Shown here piece after piece: positions 44,517 through 52,739 of a DNA stretch of 64,000 nt (within the stretch, counting starts at the first letter, position 1; each line of letters opens with the position of its first letter). The position numbers were made by a program, and so were the translations under genes. This DNA comes from CAWJMF01 sp963843945 (lineage in GTDB: Bacteria; Vulcanimicrobiota; Vulcanimicrobiia; Vulcanimicrobiales; Vulcanimicrobiaceae): the NCBI GenBank assembly GCA_963843945.1, contig CAWJMF010000002.1, positions 1,984,001 through 2,048,000 of the forward strand, in the 5' to 3' direction. The notes under the pieces were generated by a model. It saw only the letters and a program-made list of their open reading frames with translations, ran no database searches and was not told the DNA's origin.

Positions 44517-44780
44517 CTAGCGCGTTGCCGCTTGCTTTCCGTACGTCTTGTCGAGGTAGGGGATGATGTCGTCGTCATCGTCGAGGACGACGTCGCCGTC
44601 GACGAGCACGGGAATCCCGGTCTGCCCGGAGACTTCCTGAACGATCCCGCGCTCGGAGTGTGCCCGCGGAACGTTGACGACTTTGTGATCGAGCAGCAAG
44701 TCGGTCAATTTGGCGCGGACGCGCGCGCAATAGGGACACCATTCGGCTTGGTAGAGGACGATATCGGTGGGCCGGCCCAT
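44517..44780 (-). CDS. Glutaredoxin-like thiol-disulphide protein
   Basis: An 87-residue thioredoxin-fold protein. The redox motif CPYC is in IVLYQAEWCPYCARVRAKL (residues about 7-25), and the cis-proline lies in QTGIPVLVDGD, followed by an acidic stretch VLDDDDDIIPYLDKTYG. This resembles glutaredoxins and the N-terminal domain of glutathione transferases. A gamma-glutamyl ligase gene (GCS2) and gamma-glutamyltransferase are elsewhere in the window. ATG 44780 is chosen by homology and a GAAAGGA site; the open frame continues upstream to 44876. Confidence 0.85.
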   Translation of the reverse strand: MGRPTDIVLYQAEWCPYCARVRAKLTDLLLDHKVVNVPRAHSERGIVQEVSGQTGIPVLVDGDVVLDDDDDIIPYLDKTYGKQAATR

Positions 44781-44896
44781 GCGACGAGGTTCCTTTCGAG
44801 GTCGAGTTCGTTGTCTTGAGCAGAAAGTGCGATTCGCGCGCGAAGGTTGCGCGCCGGGCGACGTGGTAGGCAACATCCCGAAAGCGGAGGTCGCCG

Positions 44897-45643
44897 ATGC
44901 CCCGCCCGCCTAGCCCTCGCCGTTCGATGTTCTCCGCGCTCGCGTGTTCGAGCGGGCTGCACTTCCTCGTGGCGCTCGTGCTCGGCTTCTTGCTCGCCCG
45001 GGTGTATATCGCGGGCCACGAACCGCGCGAAACGATCGAGATCGCCACGGAAACCGTGCAGCGGCCGACGCTGATCGCGATCGAGCGGCGGCAGCGCCAG
45101 ACCCCGGCGGCGCGCGAGGCAGCGCGGGCCGGCCCGGTTGCCCCGCTTCCCATCGCGGCAACCCCACGGGCCGCCGTTCCGCTCACGGAGCATCATGGCC
45201 AGCGGCGCCACGCACTTGTGGCCACCGCATCGGCGCAGCATACGGATGAGTCGCCGAAGGTCGTCGCGCTCGCCGCGAGCGGCCACGCCCTCGCGCCCGA
45301 GGCCGCTTCGCCGGCCCCGGCACTCGCGCAGCATCAGGACGCGCAGCCGTCCCCCTCGGCGGCGCCGACCGAGCTCAGCGACGTGCCGGCGGGCGGGTGG
45401 GGACAGAATTTCGCAAACCCGTTGCTGGCAGACGAATCCGCCTTGGACGATTTACGCGCGAAGTATCACGGGAGCGCGAGCGTGCAGGTCGATGAGACCG
45501 GACACGCGGTGAAGGTCGTGATCAACGGAACGCTGACGCCCGATGCGCGCGCGGAAATCGAAAAGCGCCTGATGGCCCTGCGCTACGTCCCCGCCGAGTG
45601 CAACGGGCTGCGTTGCGGCGGGACGTTACAGCTCACGCTGTAG
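44897..45643 (+). CDS. TonB-like energy-transducing protein
   Basis: A 248-residue protein with one N-terminal membrane helix (GLHFLVALVLGFLLARVYIAG), an Ala/Pro/His-rich periplasmic linker (residues 60-160) and a C-terminal TonB-like module (NFANPLLADESALDDLRAKYHGSASVQVDETGHAVKVVING...LRYVPAECNG). The last part has the beta-alpha-beta pattern of TonB/TolA C-terminal domains, with two cysteines (CNGLRC) that could form a disulphide. No exbB/exbD or receptor genes are nearby. Confidence 0.65.
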   Translation: MPRPPSPRRSMFSALACSSGLHFLVALVLGFLLARVYIAGHEPRETIEIATETVQRPTLIAIERRQRQTPAAREAARAGPVAPLPIAATPRAAVPLTEHHGQRRHALVATASAQHTDESPKVVALAASGHALAPEAASPAPALAQHQDAQPSPSAAPTELSDVPAGGWGQNFANPLLADESALDDLRAKYHGSASVQVDETGHAVKVVINGTLTPDARAEIEKRLMALRYVPAECNGLRCGGTLQLTL

Positions 45644-45649
45644 TCCGGC

Positions 45650-46768
45650 CTAGACGGGATAGCGCAGCAGCGCGGCGAGCGCGTTCCCGCCGGGAACGTC
45701 GTCTTTGCGGACGCCGATCACGCGCCCGTCGGAAAGCAGCACGCGCGCGGCGATTGCGTCGACGAGCCCGTAGTTGTGGGCGCCGGTATCTTGCGCGAAC
45801 GTCACCGTGCCGTCGTCGGCCAGCTCGCCCGGGACGTAGGCATCGATGTCGACCAACAGCGACTCCACGGCGCCGAATGCGGCCGCGCGCGCGGTTTGCG
45901 CCACGTCGGTCGTCGCACGCGCAACGTCGCGGCGCGTCTCGAACAGCGCCTTCCAGGCTGCGATTTCATCGCGGTACAGCGCGTCGAGTATGGGCCGGGC
46001 GCGCTCGGCTAATTGCTCGTCGCTCAGATGCGCCGGACTCCCTTCGATCGTTTCGCGCGCCAAATGGGCGTACGTGTTGACCGAGCGGTAGATCGAGGTA
46101 AGCGGTTCGGCCGAGGCCAGCACGAGCGGCACGTTGCTGCCGGACAGCAACGAACGCAGCGCGTGGTCCACGCTCCGCGCGAACTGGCGCAGCAGGACTT
46201 TTTGACCTTCGGAGCCTTGCAGCCGCCCGCTGGGCGAACGGTCGTTGACGGTCGCGCGGTGCGTTGCGGCGGCGGCGTCCTTGGGCATCGCGTCGAGCTT
46301 GACCGTTATGGGCGCGAGGCCGGCGCTCACCTCGACGAGCCGAACCGAGTTCTCCGCCAGCGCGAGCAGGTAGCACGCGTTCGGGAAAGCGACGGTGCGC
46401 AGCAACGGCTTGAGGTGAAAGCGATCCGCAACGGCGGCGAGCGGTTGCAGCGCGTTCGGAAGCCGGAACGTGCGCACGCGCTCGGGGGTCGCTAACACCG
46501 CGAGGCTGCGCGCCTGTCGTCGCCAGAACTCGTCGTCGTCGACCAGATCGTCGAAGTGTTCGGCTAGCGCGGCGACGCGATGCTTGTCCGCGCCGGCCGC
46601 GCTGAGTTGGCTCACGACGCTCTTGGACAAGTCCTTGAATTCGATACGATCCGCTGCGACGTGCGCCGTTACCGGCGTCGTCGGCAGGTAGATCGACGCG
46701 CAGACGTCAGCGCGGAAGGCGGCGAGCTCGCGCAGGTCCGCCGCGGTCGGGATGTCGACGGAGAGCAT
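45650..46768 (-). CDS. baeRF-type (archaeo-eukaryotic release factor-like) protein
   Basis: A 372-residue soluble protein matching the bacterial release-factor-1-like (baeRF) group. It shows the N-terminal CASIYLPTTP block, DDDEFWRRQARSLAVLATPERVRTFRLP, KPLLRTVAFPNACYLLALAENSVRLVEVS, and a C-terminal AAFGAVESLLVDIDAYV...IAARVLLSDGRVIGVRKDDVP region like the eL30-like/Pelota C-terminal domain. Such proteins are predicted to act on stalled ribosomes or modified ends, but their function is unproven. It follows the amidoligase cluster on the same strand after 48 bases and may be co-transcribed. Confidence 0.75.
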   Translation of the reverse strand: MLSVDIPTAADLRELAAFRADVCASIYLPTTPVTAHVAADRIEFKDLSKSVVSQLSAAGADKHRVAALAEHFDDLVDDDEFWRRQARSLAVLATPERVRTFRLPNALQPLAAVADRFHLKPLLRTVAFPNACYLLALAENSVRLVEVSAGLAPITVKLDAMPKDAAAATHRATVNDRSPSGRLQGSEGQKVLLRQFARSVDHALRSLLSGSNVPLVLASAEPLTSIYRSVNTYAHLARETIEGSPAHLSDEQLAERARPILDALYRDEIAAWKALFETRRDVARATTDVAQTARAAAFGAVESLLVDIDAYVPGELADDGTVTFAQDTGAHNYGLVDAIAARVLLSDGRVIGVRKDDVPGGNALAALLRYPV

Positions 46769-46816
46769 GCCGGAAAGATGCGGCTCGCGTCGCGAAGGAC
46801 CTGCGGGCGCACGCGC

Positions 46817-48025
46817 TCAAGCCGGCCAAAGGCCGATCGACGAGCCCACCCAGGTCTTGTTCTTGTTGAAATCGACGCCGAGCAAATCGCCGCGGCTCAA
46901 GCGGCAAAGGTTCGTCGCCGGAACGAGCGCGCTCGCCCCGTCCGGGCGCAAGAACATCACGCGCAGTTCGACTTTCACCGCTCCGCCGTCGGCGGCGTCG
47001 AAGGCGGCGGCGTAAGCGATCTTCTCCTGCAGGCACCAACCCTCGCGTTCCGTCTTTGCGATGGCCGCGACGTCGGCTGCAACGGGACGCACGTTGACGC
47101 CGGCACCCGCGAACGAGAAGAGCGGTTTGAGCACGTACCCGCTCTCGAGCCCGGCCGGCAGCTCCTCGAGCTCGGACAGAAAATGCGTGCGCGGCGCGGC
47201 CGGATGAACGAGGAACGGCAGCGAGTACTTCGACCACATCCAAAACCAGTTCGGGTGCGGCGCCCATTCGACGTCGAGCTCGTCGTCGAACGCAAAGGGA
47301 AGCTTTCGTCCCGTGCGCTCGAGCTCGTCGGGAACGAGCCGGTAGTAGATCCGTTCGATCGGGATCTCGCCCGCCGGCGTGCTGCGGAACAAGCGCCGTC
47401 CGCGCCGTTTCAGCTCGTCCGGGTCGACGGCGTCGACGCCGAGCAGGAGCTTCGTCGCGGCGAAATCGGCGTACGTCTTTTGCGCCGGCGGCTCGAGGTC
47501 GAGCAACACGACGTTGCGCGGATCGTGTGCGCCCACGACCGTCGCGCGCAGCAAATCGAGGTACGCGGCGCGGCCTCCCGCGAACCAGGCCGACCACTCC
47601 CGCTCGCAGCCCGGCACGCGCTGCAACTCGCGATCCCACGCGTCGCGCTGCAGCGCCTCGAAGGCCAGCAGCGACGGAAAGCCCTGCAGCTCGATCAGCT
47701 TCGGTTCGAGGCGACCGTCCGCGCCGCGCGCGATCGCAAAGTCGACGCAGGCGACGTTCGGAAGCGCCGCGGGCTGCGGCAGCGCGAAACGTTCGGGCAC
47801 GGCCGCGCGCATGCGTTCGACGAATTCGGGTTGCGCGAGCTGCGCGACGATCTCGCGCGCGGCCTGCGCGCACGCGTCGCGCAGATAGAGCGGGAAGAAG
47901 ACGGGCGTCTCGGCCAGACGGAAGCCGACGGAACAGCCCAGACGCGCCTCGAGGTCGCCGCGGTAGCGCTCGTAACGCGCGGGCGCGTAGGCGGCGTTGA
48001 AGGCCGAGCGAAAGGCGGGGTCCAT
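46817..48025 (-). CDS. ATP-grasp-like ligase, second in amidoligase cluster
   Basis: A 402-residue protein of uncharacterised ATP-grasp type. The N-terminal region has PVFFPLYLRDACAQAAREIV and KLIELQGFPSLLAFEAL. The C-terminal half has an ATP-grasp-like SGYVLKPLFSFAGAGVNV (nucleotide-lysine and glycine-rich loop), EGWCLQEKIAYA and VKVELRVMFLRP...TNLCRLSRGDLLGVDFNKN, with acidic and Asn residues suited to metal-ATP binding. It likely joins a carboxylate to an amine via an acyl-phosphate. It lies 11 bases after the amidotransferase-like gene. The substrate cannot be read from the sequence. Confidence 0.7.
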   Translation of the reverse strand: MDPAFRSAFNAAYAPARYERYRGDLEARLGCSVGFRLAETPVFFPLYLRDACAQAAREIVAQLAQPEFVERMRAAVPERFALPQPAALPNVACVDFAIARGADGRLEPKLIELQGFPSLLAFEALQRDAWDRELQRVPGCEREWSAWFAGGRAAYLDLLRATVVGAHDPRNVVLLDLEPPAQKTYADFAATKLLLGVDAVDPDELKRRGRRLFRSTPAGEIPIERIYYRLVPDELERTGRKLPFAFDDELDVEWAPHPNWFWMWSKYSLPFLVHPAAPRTHFLSELEELPAGLESGYVLKPLFSFAGAGVNVRPVAADVAAIAKTEREGWCLQEKIAYAAAFDAADGGAVKVELRVMFLRPDGASALVPATNLCRLSRGDLLGVDFNKNKTWVGSSIGLWPA

Positions 48026-48036
48026 CGCGCGTGAGT

Positions 48037-49005
48037 CTAGGCCGCGCGCAGGATGGTTTCGAGTTCCTTGCGCACGAGGTCGTCGAAGGTCGCGCGGGCC
48101 ACGCGCAGGCGCGCCTCGCGGCGCTCGCTGCGCAGCGCCGGCAACATGCTCTTGCGCGCCTCGTAGACCTCGGGCGTGATCGAGCCGGCGGCGAAGAGTC
48201 GCTCGAGAAGCGCCGCAATCCGTTCGGCGCTGCCGATTTCCGGATGGCTGTTGTCGGCAAACATGCGCGGAGCCGCGCCGCTGCGATCCCGCGCGACCTC
48301 GAGCATCGTCAACACTTGGCCGCCGTCCGGCGCCCGCGACTCGAAGGCGATCGGCGTTATGCCGTCGGCGAAAGGGACGCCCGTCGTGACGAGGTCGTAA
48401 TAGCGCGAGTCGAGGACGGTCACTTCATCGCTCGAAAGCTCGGCCGCGAGCTGCGAAAACCAGGGGTGTCCGAGCGCCTCGGGGCTCAACACGTTGGTCC
48501 CGACGCCGCCGCGGAAGCCTCCCTTTTCGGGACCGCGCAGGACCGGTTTGGCAACGCCGAGCCAGCGGCAAAGCAAACCGAACGTGTGGCAGACGCCGAA
48601 GAGCGCCGCGTCGCGATCGCTCAAAATCGCCTCGAAAAGCCGCCACAGCGGCGTTTCCCAGCTGGGATCCTCGCGGATCTGTTCGTCGCCCCGGTCGTGC
48701 AAATTCTTGCGCGGATCGAGATGACCCGGACCGCCGGTGCCGAGATAGAGGCGGTGACGACCGTGCGCGTGGTCGGGCACCATGAGCCGGTCGCGCACCG
48801 CATACGATAACACGCGCACGCGCGGCGAGGCGCCCTGCGCGTGCAATTCGAGCGCGAACTGGCGTACCGCTTCGACGATCGCATCGTGGCCGACGTTCGG
48901 AAAGCCGTGATTCATGTCGAGCACGGCAACCTCGACGGCATGCGGATCGCGAGCCGGCAAGTCGCCGGGTTTTTCCACGCGAACGTACTCGAACGATTCA
49001 GACAA
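48037..49005 (-). CDS. Class I glutamine amidotransferase-like protein in amidoligase cluster
   Basis: A 322-residue protein with a class I GATase fold: oxyanion segment YLGTGGPGHLD (about residues 87-97), nucleophile Cys139 in LFGVCHTFGLL (elbow G-x-C-x-x-G) and His254/Glu256 in ADNSHPEIG, completing a triad. A C-terminal helical extension (270-322) is rich in Arg/Glu. No synthetase domain is attached, so it could hydrolyse a gamma-glutamyl or similar amide as easily as supply ammonia. It overlaps the GCS2 gene stop by eight bases, showing tight coupling to the ligase. Confidence 0.8.
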   Translation of the reverse strand: MSESFEYVRVEKPGDLPARDPHAVEVAVLDMNHGFPNVGHDAIVEAVRQFALELHAQGASPRVRVLSYAVRDRLMVPDHAHGRHRLYLGTGGPGHLDPRKNLHDRGDEQIREDPSWETPLWRLFEAILSDRDAALFGVCHTFGLLCRWLGVAKPVLRGPEKGGFRGGVGTNVLSPEALGHPWFSQLAAELSSDEVTVLDSRYYDLVTTGVPFADGITPIAFESRAPDGGQVLTMLEVARDRSGAAPRMFADNSHPEIGSAERIAALLERLFAAGSITPEVYEARKSMLPALRSERREARLRVARATFDDLVRKELETILRAA

Positions 49006-50110
49006 TCCCGGCCTCCGTCTCCTCGATCGTGTAGGCCACGACGGCCTGCAAACTCTTGGTTTCCTCGTAGACCGCGAGCTGGCGGTCGGCGCCGGTGCGG
49101 CGCCGCAAAATCTCGTGGACGTAGAGGATCTCCTCGCGCACTCCCAGTTCGGAGACGACGTCGTCGACGAACTCGAGCAGTTCGATCAGCAAGTGCTCGG
49201 TCGGAACCTCACTTCGCTTTCCTAAATCGATCAACTTCCCGTCGAGGCCGAAGCGTGCCGCACGCCATTTGTTCTCGTTGATCAGCGAGCGGCGATAGAG
49301 CCGCCAGCCCAAGTTGGCGTCGTAGAGCTTCCACAGCTTATAGGTAACCGCCTGAAAGAACGCGGCTAAGCAGACCGTTTCGTCGATGCGCATCTGCGCG
49401 TCGCAGATGCGGTATTCGAGCGTCGGAAAATAGGGATGGGCGCGCACGTCCCACCAGATCTTCTTGCCGTCGGTGATGCAGCCCGTCGCGATAAGCGTGT
49501 TGACGAACTCTTCGTAGGCGCCCCACGAACCGAAGTAGTCGGGGATACCCGTCCGCGGAAAGCGCTCGAAGACCTTGGAGCGATAGCTCTTCCAGCCCGT
49601 GTTGATTCCCGTCCAGAACGGCGAGTTGACGGAGAGCGCGAAGATGTGCGGCAGGAAGTAACGCACGCCGTTCATGATGGCGATGCGAGCCTCGTTGTCT
49701 TCGACTCCGACGTGCACGTGCAGCCCGAAGATCAAGTTCGCACGCGCCACGAGCTGCAGGTCTTCGATGAGGCGATCGTAGTGCGTGCTTCCCTCGGTGA
49801 TCGAAACGTTGCTCCAGTGCGTGAACGGGTGCGTGCCGGCCGACGCGATGCGCAGACCGTGATGGCGCGTGAGGCCGATGACCTCGCCGCGCAAGCGCGT
49901 CAACTCGTGCCGGACCTCTTGGATGTTGGCGCAAATCGGGGTCCCGATCTCGATGACCGGCGCGTGCAGCTCGCGCTTCATCTCTTCCTTGAGCCGCGCC
50001 TGTCCCTCGGCGAACAAGCCGCCGGTGTTCGATTTCAATTCGAACGTCTCGGGGTCGATGATTTGGAACTCTTCTTCGACCCCCAGCGTGAAAGTCGGCC
50101 GCAAACTCAA
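48998..50110 (-). CDS. GCS2-family carboxylate-amine ligase (YbdK-like)
   Basis: A 370-residue glutamate-cysteine ligase type 2 family enzyme. Signature blocks are FTLGVEEEFQIIDPET, ELHAPVIEIGTPICANIQEV, IASAGTHPFTHW, IFGLHVHVGVEDNEARI, WDVRAHPYFPTLEYRICDAQ and ENKWRAARFGLDGKLID. These enzymes ligate the gamma-carboxylate of glutamate, or another acid, to an amine using ATP. The true substrate of YbdK-type members is unknown. TTG 50110 overlaps the upstream ATP-grasp stop (TTGA), and length then equals that of YbdK. Confidence 0.92.
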   Translation of the reverse strand: MSLRPTFTLGVEEEFQIIDPETFELKSNTGGLFAEGQARLKEEMKRELHAPVIEIGTPICANIQEVRHELTRLRGEVIGLTRHHGLRIASAGTHPFTHWSNVSITEGSTHYDRLIEDLQLVARANLIFGLHVHVGVEDNEARIAIMNGVRYFLPHIFALSVNSPFWTGINTGWKSYRSKVFERFPRTGIPDYFGSWGAYEEFVNTLIATGCITDGKKIWWDVRAHPYFPTLEYRICDAQMRIDETVCLAAFFQAVTYKLWKLYDANLGWRLYRRSLINENKWRAARFGLDGKLIDLGKRSEVPTEHLLIELLEFVDDVVSELGVREEILYVHEILRRRTGADRQLAVYEETKSLQAVVAYTIEETEAGIV

Positions 50111-51057
50111 TGCTTCGCTAGACCCAGGGACTGCGGCCAGGCGCCGGTCAACTCGAAGGCCGGCGGACGGCGCACGCGGTCCACTAAGATTTCGGCCAGA
50201 TTCTGCACCATCCACGCGAAGTTCGCTTCGCCGACCGAGCGCACGTCGGCATCGGGAGCGGGGTTGGTGAAGTCGATCGCGTACGGAATGCCGCCGCGCA
50301 CCGCGAACTCGACCGTGTTCATGTCGTAGCCGAGCGCGCGCGAAAGCGCCAGCGCGTCGCGCTTCAGGCGCGCCTCGAGGACCGGCTCGATCGGCGGAGC
50401 GTCCGGTACGTAGCGTTCCGCATGCGGCGCTAACGGGTCGTAGCGCATCAGGTGCACCCGCTCGCGGCCGAGCGTGTAGCAGCGGAAGTATTCGGTGAAA
50501 GCGATCGCTTCTTGCGCCATCATCGTGAGGTCGCGCGTTCGATCGTAGGCGGCGAAAAACGCGCCCGGATCGTCGCATTTGTAGACGTCTTTCCAGCCGC
50601 CGCCGTACGCCGGCTTGAGAAAGATCGGGAAGCCGAGATAGCCGAAGACCTCGTTCCAGTCGACGAAACCGAGATTGCGGAAGCTCGACGCTTCCGTGCC
50701 GGGCGGCCGATGTTTGTGCGGCAGCAAAATGGTGCGCGGGGCGGCAACTCCCACCGACTCCGCGACGACGGTCCCGAAGTACTTGTCGTCGGCCGACCAC
50801 CAGAACGGGTTGTTGACGACCTGCACGCCGCGCGCCGCGGCCGCCTTCAAGAACGTCCGGTAAAAGGGCACGTCCTGACTGATGCGATCGAGGATCAGCG
50901 CGTACTCGAAATCCTGCGTATCGCGGAGGTACGATAACTCGACCGCCGCGCCCGCGATCTCGCCGGCACCGAGTTTATCGATGGCCGCGATCAGCGCCCA
51001 CGGGAACGTGTCCTCCATCCCGAAGAGCAGGCCGATTTTTTTGACGGGCTCGGACAT
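50107..51057 (-). CDS. ATP-grasp ligase, first in amidoligase cluster
   Basis: A 316-residue RimK/D-Ala-D-Ala-ligase-like ATP-grasp protein. It has an N-terminal pre-grasp domain (KKIGLLFGMEDTFPWALIAAI), then VVNNPFWWSADDKYFGTVVAESVGV (central domain entry), FPIFLKPAYGGGWKDVYKC (ATP-binding lysine and glycine loop), MMAQEAIAF, and the Mg-binding end NTVEFAVRGGIPYAIDFTNPAPD (Glu...Asn pattern). ATG 51057 is preceded by GAGG. It is first in a four-gene minus-strand operon and divergent, by 82 bases, from an esterase gene. Confidence 0.88.
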   Translation of the reverse strand: MSEPVKKIGLLFGMEDTFPWALIAAIDKLGAGEIAGAAVELSYLRDTQDFEYALILDRISQDVPFYRTFLKAAAARGVQVVNNPFWWSADDKYFGTVVAESVGVAAPRTILLPHKHRPPGTEASSFRNLGFVDWNEVFGYLGFPIFLKPAYGGGWKDVYKCDDPGAFFAAYDRTRDLTMMAQEAIAFTEYFRCYTLGRERVHLMRYDPLAPHAERYVPDAPPIEPVLEARLKRDALALSRALGYDMNTVEFAVRGGIPYAIDFTNPAPDADVRSVGEANFAWMVQNLAEILVDRVRRPPAFELTGAWPQSLGLAKH

Positions 51058-51139
51058 CGTTCCCTCGATGAAAAAAGGTTTCACGGGTGAGCCGCGGAGT
51101 TTCGCGGGAACTGCTCCGGAACCTATGCAAACACGGCCC

Positions 51140-51847
51140 ATGCAACGCACCTACGAATCGTGGTACTCGAGTGCGCTCGGGCGCAAGATGGAATTCTTGT
51201 GGTTCGGCTGGTCGGGCTATCCCGTTCTCGCCTTTCCGACATCGATGGGACGCTTCTTCCAATACGAAGACACCGGGCTCGTCGGCGCGCTCGCTTCCAA
51301 GATCGAGGCCGGCTACCTGCAGCTCGTTTGCGCGGACTCGGTCGACGCCGAGAGCTGGTACGACGAGTTCATTCCGCCCTCCGAGCGCGGCGTCCGCCAC
51401 GAGCAATACGACGCCTATCTCGCGCAGGAGCTCGTTCCGTACGTGCGCGAGCGTGCGCGCTTCGCCCAAATGGGCACGTTCGGCTGCAGCTTCGGCGCCT
51501 ACCACGCGGCCAACTTTGCGGGACGCCATCCCGACATCGTCAGTAAAGCCGTCTGCCTCTCGGGCGTTTACGACGTCCACCGCTTCGTCAACGGCTATTG
51601 GGACGAGCGCGACTATTTCAACTCACCCGCGGACTACATCGCGAACATGAACGGTGAAGTGCTGACGCGCCTAGGTCATCTCGAGTGGGTCGTCGCAACC
51701 GGCGAGTACGATTCGCTCGTCGCCGACAACCGCCGTTTCGCGGCGTTGCTCGCTGCCAAAGGCTTGCCCGTTCACGCCGAGATTTGGCCCGGAGTCTTCG
51801 GGCACGACTGGCCGTTCTGGAACGAGGCCGTGCAGCGGCTGCTCTAG
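51140..51847 (+). CDS. Esterase-D/PutA-like alpha/beta hydrolase, divergent to amidoligase operon
   Basis: A 235-residue serine hydrolase. The nucleophile elbow is GTFGCSFGAYHAANF (Ser in GxSxG-like GCSFG), with an acid in VVATGEYDSLV and the catalytic His in FGHDWPFWNEA. This is the esterase group often encoded beside GCS2/ATP-grasp ligases. There is no signal peptide, so it acts in the cytoplasm. ATG 51140 is taken from homology; an earlier in-frame ATG at 51125 is possible. It may release or trim the product made by the divergent ligases. Confidence 0.85.
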   Translation: MQRTYESWYSSALGRKMEFLWFGWSGYPVLAFPTSMGRFFQYEDTGLVGALASKIEAGYLQLVCADSVDAESWYDEFIPPSERGVRHEQYDAYLAQELVPYVRERARFAQMGTFGCSFGAYHAANFAGRHPDIVSKAVCLSGVYDVHRFVNGYWDERDYFNSPADYIANMNGEVLTRLGHLEWVVATGEYDSLVADNRRFAALLAAKGLPVHAEIWPGVFGHDWPFWNEAVQRLL

Positions 51848-51854
51848 CGGGCGG

Positions 51855-52739
51855 CTAAAGGATCGTCTTTCCTAAGGCCGAGAGAATCAGCTCGACGGCG
51901 AGTTCGGCGGTGCGGTTCGAATCGTCGAGGATCGGATTGATCTCGGTGATCTCGAGCGAACCGAGGACGCCCGCGGCCGCGATCATCTCCATCGCGAGGT
52001 GCGCTTCGCGATAGGTGATCCCACCGCGTACCGGCGTGCCGACGCCGGGCGCCTCGCTCGGATCGATGCCGTCCATGTCGAATGACACGTGCACCGAACG
52101 CGGGCCGTCCGACACGAGCGCGAGCGCGTCCTGGATGACCCGGTCCATGCCGAGGCGGTCGATCTCGCTCATGGAAACGGCGCGCACGCCCAACTCCTTG
52201 ATGCGCTTGCGTTCGCCCGCGTCGACGTCGCGCAAGCCGATCAGTACCGTTCGCTCGGGGACGATCGAGCGTTCGTGCAGCGCGATCGAGACCGGCATGC
52301 CGTGGACGTTGCCCGAGGGCGAGGTCATCGCCGAATTGATGTCGCCGTGCGCGTCGACCCAAATCAGGCCGGGAGCGCTCTTGCGCGCGCGCGACACGCC
52401 GGCCAGCGTCCCGATCGCGATCGAGTGGTCGCCGCCGAGCACGAGCGGGAAGCCGCCGGCGTGCATCGTCTCCTCGACCAAGCGCGACAGTTCGTCGCAA
52501 ACCGACAAGATGATCGGCAGGTACTTCGCATTGCGCACGGCCTGGGCCGCGTGCGACTCCGGCACGGGCACCGAAAGGTTTCCGTGATCGACGAGATTCA
52601 CCACGCCGAGTTCCTCGAGCGACTCGCGCAGCCGCGCGTAACGGATCGCCGAGGGACCCATATCGACGCCGCGCCGGTCGGCCCCGAGATCCATCGGCAC
52701 GCCGATGACGTCGACGCGAACGGGAGGACTCGGAATCAT
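51855..52739 (-). CDS. rocF: Arginase
   Basis: A 294-residue binuclear manganese ureohydrolase. All metal-binding blocks are present: GGDHSIAIG, WVDAHGDINS (DAHxDxN) and SFDMDGIDP, plus HGMPVSIAL and the substrate loop DPSEAPGVGTPVRGG. This set and the length favour arginase over agmatinase. It converts arginine to ornithine and urea. It is convergent with the esterase (7-base gap) and its start overlaps the AI-2E-type permease stop. Ornithine could feed the LOR/SDH cyclodeaminase-like protein at 10352-11611. Confidence 0.93.
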   Translation of the reverse strand: MIPSPPVRVDVIGVPMDLGADRRGVDMGPSAIRYARLRESLEELGVVNLVDHGNLSVPVPESHAAQAVRNAKYLPIILSVCDELSRLVEETMHAGGFPLVLGGDHSIAIGTLAGVSRARKSAPGLIWVDAHGDINSAMTSPSGNVHGMPVSIALHERSIVPERTVLIGLRDVDAGERKRIKELGVRAVSMSEIDRLGMDRVIQDALALVSDGPRSVHVSFDMDGIDPSEAPGVGTPVRGGITYREAHLAMEMIAAAGVLGSLEITEINPILDDSNRTAELAVELILSALGKTIL

